Shown here piece after piece: positions 60,315 to 64,000 of a DNA stretch of 64,000 nucleotides. Position 1 is the stretch's first letter. The number at the start of each line of letters is the position of its first letter. The stretch lies in assembly GCA_018714405.1 (NCBI GenBank), contig DVNM01000005.1, forward strand, positions 48,663-112,662, given 5' to 3'. The notes under the pieces were generated by a model. That model worked only from the letters and a program-made list of their open reading frames with translations, did not search any database and was not told the origin of the DNA. This stretch comes from Scybalenecus merdavium. Lineage in GTDB: Bacteria > Bacillota > Clostridia > Oscillospirales > Acutalibacteraceae. A program made the position numbers and the translations under genes.

Positions 60315-60523
60315 CTTGTTGTTTAAACTTTCTAACAAATTGTTAAATATTTTTTAATTTTCCGCACGATATTTTAACTTTTAACGCATTTTGCGCACGC
60401 ATCCGCGACAAACGGGACATGTGTATTTTAAAAAATCTTTTCAACACATAATTTCAACGCATAAGCAGATGCCGGCAAACTGCAATAAGCCCTATAAAAT
60501 ACAGATAAATATGACTTTTTGAC
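60315..60523. other. AT-rich divergent spacer
   Basis: Apart from the inverted repeat at 60333-60345 and the two divergent promoters on either side, I see no gene or RNA in the 381-bp gap between serine hydrolase 2 and the CapD-like gene. A minus-strand reading frame from 61071 to 60454 runs through it but is antisense to a real gene for most of its length. Confidence 0.6.
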
Positions 60524-60552
60524 TTGAAAAAGGCAAAACGGTGATGTAATAT
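60524..60552 (+). promoter_or_regulatory. Promoter of the capD-ktrB-ktrA operon
   Basis: TTGAAA (60524-60529), a 17-bp spacer and TAATAT (60547-60552), about 63 bases before the capD-like start. Confidence 0.6.
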
Positions 60553-60615
60553 GTTATTGTTCAATTCTACAAAGCAAAAAATAGAATTACACAGTAATAG
60601 GATGGTAAAAAATAA

Positions 60616-62514
60616 ATGAAAGAAAGGCACATTTCCAAAACAACCGCCTGGTGGACCAAGCAGATGAAATATGCGTTCATGGTCATTGTTGACCTGTGCA
60701 TTTTTGCCTTTTCTGCCACAGCGGGCATTTATGTGACGTGTCAGGGGCAGCTGGTCGGCACAGCGTATGCACCGATCATGTTCAATTATGTGCACACACT
60801 GATTTTGGCGGCCGCCCTGCTGCTGATCTTCAGGCTGCTCGGCGTGCACACCAGCGTATGGCGTTTTGCCGGCGTAGACGAAATGATCCGCTGCACCATC
60901 GCGGCTGTTTTGCTGAACGCGTTTTGGATGCTGCTGGACCGCGTGATCTACACAGACCTGCTGCACATTCAGGCCGTACTGCCGTTTTATACCTATATGG
61001 TGTCGGCGCTGTTTACGATCTTGCTGCTCAACGCCTCCAGACTGTGCATCAAGTTTTTCCGGTTTATCCAAGCGCGCTCACCGCTGACCACGCACGGCAA
61101 AAAGCGCGTAATGATCGTGGGCGCCGGCTTTATGGGCAGTTTTATCATTCAGGAACTGCGCCACAATATGCTGGCGCTTGGCGTGCCGGTCGTAGCCGTG
61201 GATGACGACCCTGAAAAAATCGGCCGTAAAATCAATGCGGTAAAAATCAAAGGCAGCTGCGCCGATATCGTACAGCTGGCTGAATCCGAACGGATCGACA
61301 CCATCATTCTCTGTATCCCCTCCGCCTCCAAAAAGCGGCAAAAAGAAATCATTGAAACGGCAATGCAAACAAACTGCACGATCAAGATATCTCCGTCTAT
61401 CAGTGAATTTCTGGAAGACACACGCGCACAAAGGCGCATCCGCAACGTAGACATCAGCGACCTGCTGCCGCGGCCGGAGGTCACGCTGGACAAAGAAGTG
61501 TGTGCCTACCTGACCGGGAAAGTCATTCTGGTCACCGGCGGCGGCGGTTCCATCGGCTCCGAGCTCTGCCGCCAGGCAGCGCGCTATGCACCGAAGCAGA
61601 TCGTTATTTTTGACATTTACGAAAACTGTGCATTCGAGCTGTACGGCGAATTAAAACAGATGTACGGTGAAAACATTGACCTGCGTGTACAGATCGGTTC
61701 CGTGCGCGACGAAAAGCGCCTGGACGAAGTGTTTGGCATGTTCAGGCCCGATGTCGTTTTTCACGCGGCAGCGCACAAACATGTGCCGCTGATGGAAACT
61801 TCACCGTGCGAAGCCATTAAAAATAACGTAATGGGTACATACAATACGGCGGCAGCATGTGACAAACACCACGTCTCCAAATTCGTGCTGCTGTCTACCG
61901 ACAAGGCTGTGAACCCCACGAATGTTATGGGCGCATCCAAACGCCTGTGTGAATTCACAGCAGAATACTTCAATTCCATTTCGCAAACGTGCTACACGAT
62001 CGTGCGCTTCGGCAACGTGCTGGGCAGCCACGGCAGCGTGGTGCCCATTTTCCGCAAGCAGATCGAAGAAGGCGGCCCCGTATGCGTGACCGACGAAAAT
62101 ATCACCCGTTACTTTATGACGATCCCGGAAGCTGCGCAGCTGGTCTGCCAGGCCGGCGGTCTGGCAAAGGGCGGCGAGATCTTTGTGCTCGATATGGGCG
62201 AGCCGGTCAAAATCATGGATCTGGCCAAAAACATGATCCGCCTGTCCGGTTTTACGGAAGACGAGATCGAGATCCGCGTGACCGGGCTGCGTCCGGGCGA
62301 AAAGCTGTATGAAGAGCTTGCCACGGAAGAAGAGCGCAAACGCCGTAAAAAGACGGCCAACAACAAGATCTGGCGCCTGGACGGTGAGGCAGCCGACAGC
62401 GCGAAAATGCAGCGCATGCTTAGCGAGATCCCGTCGCTTACCAATAACACGGTCAGGGCCTTTTTAAAAGAAAATGTACCGGGCTATATGCCCCAGAAAG
62501 CGGTTCATTTATGA
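60616..62514 (+). CDS. Membrane-bound nucleoside-diphosphate-sugar 4,6-dehydratase (CapD/PglF/WbpM type)
   Basis: A 632-aa protein. Four N-terminal membrane helices (residues 15-140) precede a first Rossmann fold with VMIVGAGFMGSFII and a second with VILVTGGGGSIGSELCRQAARY. The catalytic region is LLSTDKAVNPTNVMGASKRLCE, with Met in place of the usual Tyr as in the WbpM/FlaA1 group, followed by RFGNVLGSHGSVVPIFRKQI. It probably dehydrates UDP-GlcNAc to a 4-keto-6-deoxy sugar, a precursor of bacillosamine or FucNAc-type residues for the polysaccharide. Its stop overlaps the ktrB start (ATGA). The gene lies 14 kb from the cluster it may serve. Confidence 0.92.
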   Translation: MKERHISKTTAWWTKQMKYAFMVIVDLCIFAFSATAGIYVTCQGQLVGTAYAPIMFNYVHTLILAAALLLIFRLLGVHTSVWRFAGVDEMIRCTIAAVLLNAFWMLLDRVIYTDLLHIQAVLPFYTYMVSALFTILLLNASRLCIKFFRFIQARSPLTTHGKKRVMIVGAGFMGSFIIQELRHNMLALGVPVVAVDDDPEKIGRKINAVKIKGSCADIVQLAESERIDTIILCIPSASKKRQKEIIETAMQTNCTIKISPSISEFLEDTRAQRRIRNVDISDLLPRPEVTLDKEVCAYLTGKVILVTGGGGSIGSELCRQAARYAPKQIVIFDIYENCAFELYGELKQMYGENIDLRVQIGSVRDEKRLDEVFGMFRPDVVFHAAAHKHVPLMETSPCEAIKNNVMGTYNTAAACDKHHVSKFVLLSTDKAVNPTNVMGASKRLCEFTAEYFNSISQTCYTIVRFGNVLGSHGSVVPIFRKQIEEGGPVCVTDENITRYFMTIPEAAQLVCQAGGLAKGGEIFVLDMGEPVKIMDLAKNMIRLSGFTEDEIEIRVTGLRPGEKLYEELATEEERKRRKKTANNKIWRLDGEAADSAKMQRMLSEIPSLTNNTVRAFLKENVPGYMPQKAVHL

Positions 62515-63887
62515 ACATAAAACGCACAAAACTTTTGCATAAATCCCACAATTATAACTACGGTCTAACCTACCCGCGCATCGTTGCCCTGGGCTTTTTG
62601 TTGGTCATTCTGGCCGGCACCGCTCTGCTGATGCTGCCCATCTCCATCAAAAACGGTGATTCGGTCACATTTACGGATGCGCTTTTCACCGCCGTTTCCG
62701 CCACCTGTGTGACCGGTTTGGTTATTGCCGACACGTTTTCACAGTGGACGCTGTTCGGCCAGATCGTGATTTTGTGCATGATCCAAGTCGGCGGGCTCGG
62801 TTTCATCACCATTTTAGCTGCGGCGCACAACGTTTTAAAGCGCAGAAGCGGCCTGCGCGAAAAAATGCTGCTCAAAGAGACTTTCAGCAGCATGTATATG
62901 AAAGGCGTGACCGGGCTGGGCAAAAAGGTCGTGCTGGGCACAGCCGTGTGTGAGCTGGCCGGCGCGCTGATTCTGTGCACGCGCTTCATTCCGATGATGG
63001 GCTTTAAAAACGGGCTTTACACATCTGTGTTTTTAAGCGTTTCCGCCTACTGCAACGCCGGATTCGACGTATTGGGCAGACTTTCACCGGGCGGGTCGCT
63101 GACCACCGTAAACTCTGACCCGGTCATTTTGCTGACGCTTGCCGCGCTGATCACGATCGGCGGGCTTGGCTTTATCGTGCTGAACGATTTGGCTGTACAG
63201 AAATTCAAATGGAAACGGCTTTCCCTGCACAGCAAGATCGTGCTGACGACATCCGCCGCACTGATCATAGGCGGCGGTGTGCTGTTTTTCATTTTTGAAA
63301 ACAACAACACTTTAAACGGCATGAATGCGATAGACAAAATCACCAATTCGATTTTTTCATCGGTCACACCGAGAACAGCCGGCTTCAATTCAGTAGATGT
63401 GCCGGCCATGTCCATTCAGGCAAAGCTTTTGACGATCGCACTGATGTTTATCGGCGGCTCCAGCGGTTCTACGGCCGGCGGTATCAAGACCACTACATTT
63501 GCCGTGATCCTGCTCAGTGTTGTTTCCACACTGAAAAATGACCGCGAGATCACCGTGTTTAAACGCCGGATCGATGACGCGGCCGTACGCAAAGCAGTGG
63601 CCATCGTCGCCATCAACTTTACACTGATCACCGCCGTAACGTTTATTATCCACACGACGCAGCCGGAGCTGCACTTTGCGGACATTTACTTTGAATGCAC
63701 ATCGGCTATGGGCACTGTGGGCATGACCTGCGCGCTGACACCGTCGCTGGAGACTGCATCCAAGCTGCTGGTTGCCCTTTTGATGTACCTGGGCAGAGTG
63801 ACAAACCTGGTATTCGCGCTGATGTTTGTGTTCAACAAGCCGCAGCCGACCAGTACAAAACCGTACGAAAAAGTCATTATCGGATAA
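62511..63887 (+). CDS. ktrB: Potassium uptake channel subunit KtrB/TrkH
   Basis: A 458-aa channel of the Trk/Ktr superfamily with four pseudo-repeats. The selectivity-filter glycines are seen in ATCVTGL, YCNAGF, TPRTAGF and GTVGMT. The flexible gate loop is GGSSGSTAGGIKTTTF. It imports K+ with Na+ when bound to the cytosolic KtrA ring, whose gene starts 15 bases later. The ATG overlaps the capD-like stop, an uncommon coupling between sugar biosynthesis and K+ homeostasis. Confidence 0.95.
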   Translation: MNIKRTKLLHKSHNYNYGLTYPRIVALGFLLVILAGTALLMLPISIKNGDSVTFTDALFTAVSATCVTGLVIADTFSQWTLFGQIVILCMIQVGGLGFITILAAAHNVLKRRSGLREKMLLKETFSSMYMKGVTGLGKKVVLGTAVCELAGALILCTRFIPMMGFKNGLYTSVFLSVSAYCNAGFDVLGRLSPGGSLTTVNSDPVILLTLAALITIGGLGFIVLNDLAVQKFKWKRLSLHSKIVLTTSAALIIGGGVLFFIFENNNTLNGMNAIDKITNSIFSSVTPRTAGFNSVDVPAMSIQAKLLTIALMFIGGSSGSTAGGIKTTTFAVILLSVVSTLKNDREITVFKRRIDDAAVRKAVAIVAINFTLITAVTFIIHTTQPELHFADIYFECTSAMGTVGMTCALTPSLETASKLLVALLMYLGRVTNLVFALMFVFNKPQPTSTKPYEKVIIG

Positions 63888-63902
63888 GGAGAAAATAAAA
63901 CT

Positions 63903-64000
63903 ATGCATTCCTTTTTGATCATCGGTGCCGGCCGATTCGGCAAGCACCTGGCCTGCGACCTGTGCCGCGAGGGGCACGAGGTGATGCTGGTGGACAACAA
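63903..64000 (+). CDS. ktrA: Potassium uptake regulatory subunit KtrA/TrkA, N-terminal fragment
   Basis: Only 32 codons are inside the window. They read SFLIIGAGRFGKHLACDL followed by REGHEVMLVDN, the glycine-rich Rossmann start of an RCK domain, which binds nucleotide (ATP/ADP or NAD) and gates KtrB. AAGGAG lies about ten bases before the ATG. It follows ktrB by 15 bp in the same operon. Confidence 0.92.
   Translation, partial: MHSFLIIGAGRFGKHLACDLCREGHEVMLVDN

Noticed and set aside
60454..61071. 205-codon minus-strand frame across the capD-like start
   Set aside because: Overlaps the promoter, ribosome site and first 150 codons of a clear gene; the translation is Gln/His/Arg-rich and unrecognisable.

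Overview
The window looks like chromosomal DNA from a spore-forming, Gram-positive-type member of the Clostridia, probably gut-associated and Ruminococcaceae/Oscillospiraceae-like. The evidence is a PolC-type replicase, the sporulation factor sigma-G, an HPr carrying both His-15 and Ser-46, the clostridial order pyrH-frr-uppS-cdsA-dxr-rseP-ispG-polC, and strong AGGAGG-type ribosome sites. The genus assignment is inference. I found no rRNA, tRNA or CRISPR array and no intact insertion sequence.

Layout. (1) 1-10.2 kb, minus strand: a housekeeping operon from pyrH through frr, uppS, cdsA, dxr, rseP and ispG to polC, with the first codons of a hisZ-like gene after it. PolC lacks its usual internal proofreading exonuclease. 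(2) 10.3-16.1 kb, minus: a monocistronic HPr gene, then a unit in which a family-38 alpha-mannosidase and a radical SAM protein precede rimM and trmD. (3) 16.1-22.9 kb, plus: a 0.9-kb spacer, an ABC ATPase, a giant FtsX-type permease with an extracellular coiled coil, and a secreted protein ending in an SPDTG cell-wall/membrane anchor. (4) 22.9-23.7 kb, minus: sigG behind a recognisable sigma-G/F promoter.

(5) 23.8-46.9 kb, minus: a large exopolysaccharide/capsule locus read from one strong promoter at about 46.95 kb. A priming sugar-phosphate transferase comes first, then an HpcH/HpaI-type aldolase, an asparagine-synthase-like PP-loop protein, an EpsG-type polymerase, nine intact glycosyltransferases, one GT14-type gene broken by an in-frame TGA, a hexapeptide acetyltransferase, a Wzx-type flippase, two polysaccharide pyruvyl transferases, two FrhB-like Fe-S proteins and an acyltransferase-3. 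The part from about 24.9 to 45.3 kb is mostly AT-rich compared with its flanks, as expected for an exchanged cassette. The pyruvyl transferase/FrhB block is the best candidate for an undescribed polysaccharide-modifying step.

(6) 47-64 kb: a VanZ-like protein; an MFS transporter with a flavin-reductase-like protein; a GPH sugar symporter with a GH2 beta-galactosidase; and a minus-strand module of two paralogous serine hydrolases, a second GPH-type transporter and an ArsR-type regulator. A 331-bp MITE-like element lies just upstream of that regulator. The window ends with a CapD/PglF-type nucleotide-sugar dehydratase overlapping a KtrB potassium channel gene and the start of ktrA.

Coordinates of translation starts were adjusted by hand using ribosome sites and family N-termini. 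Family assignments come from motif recognition, not from database searches.
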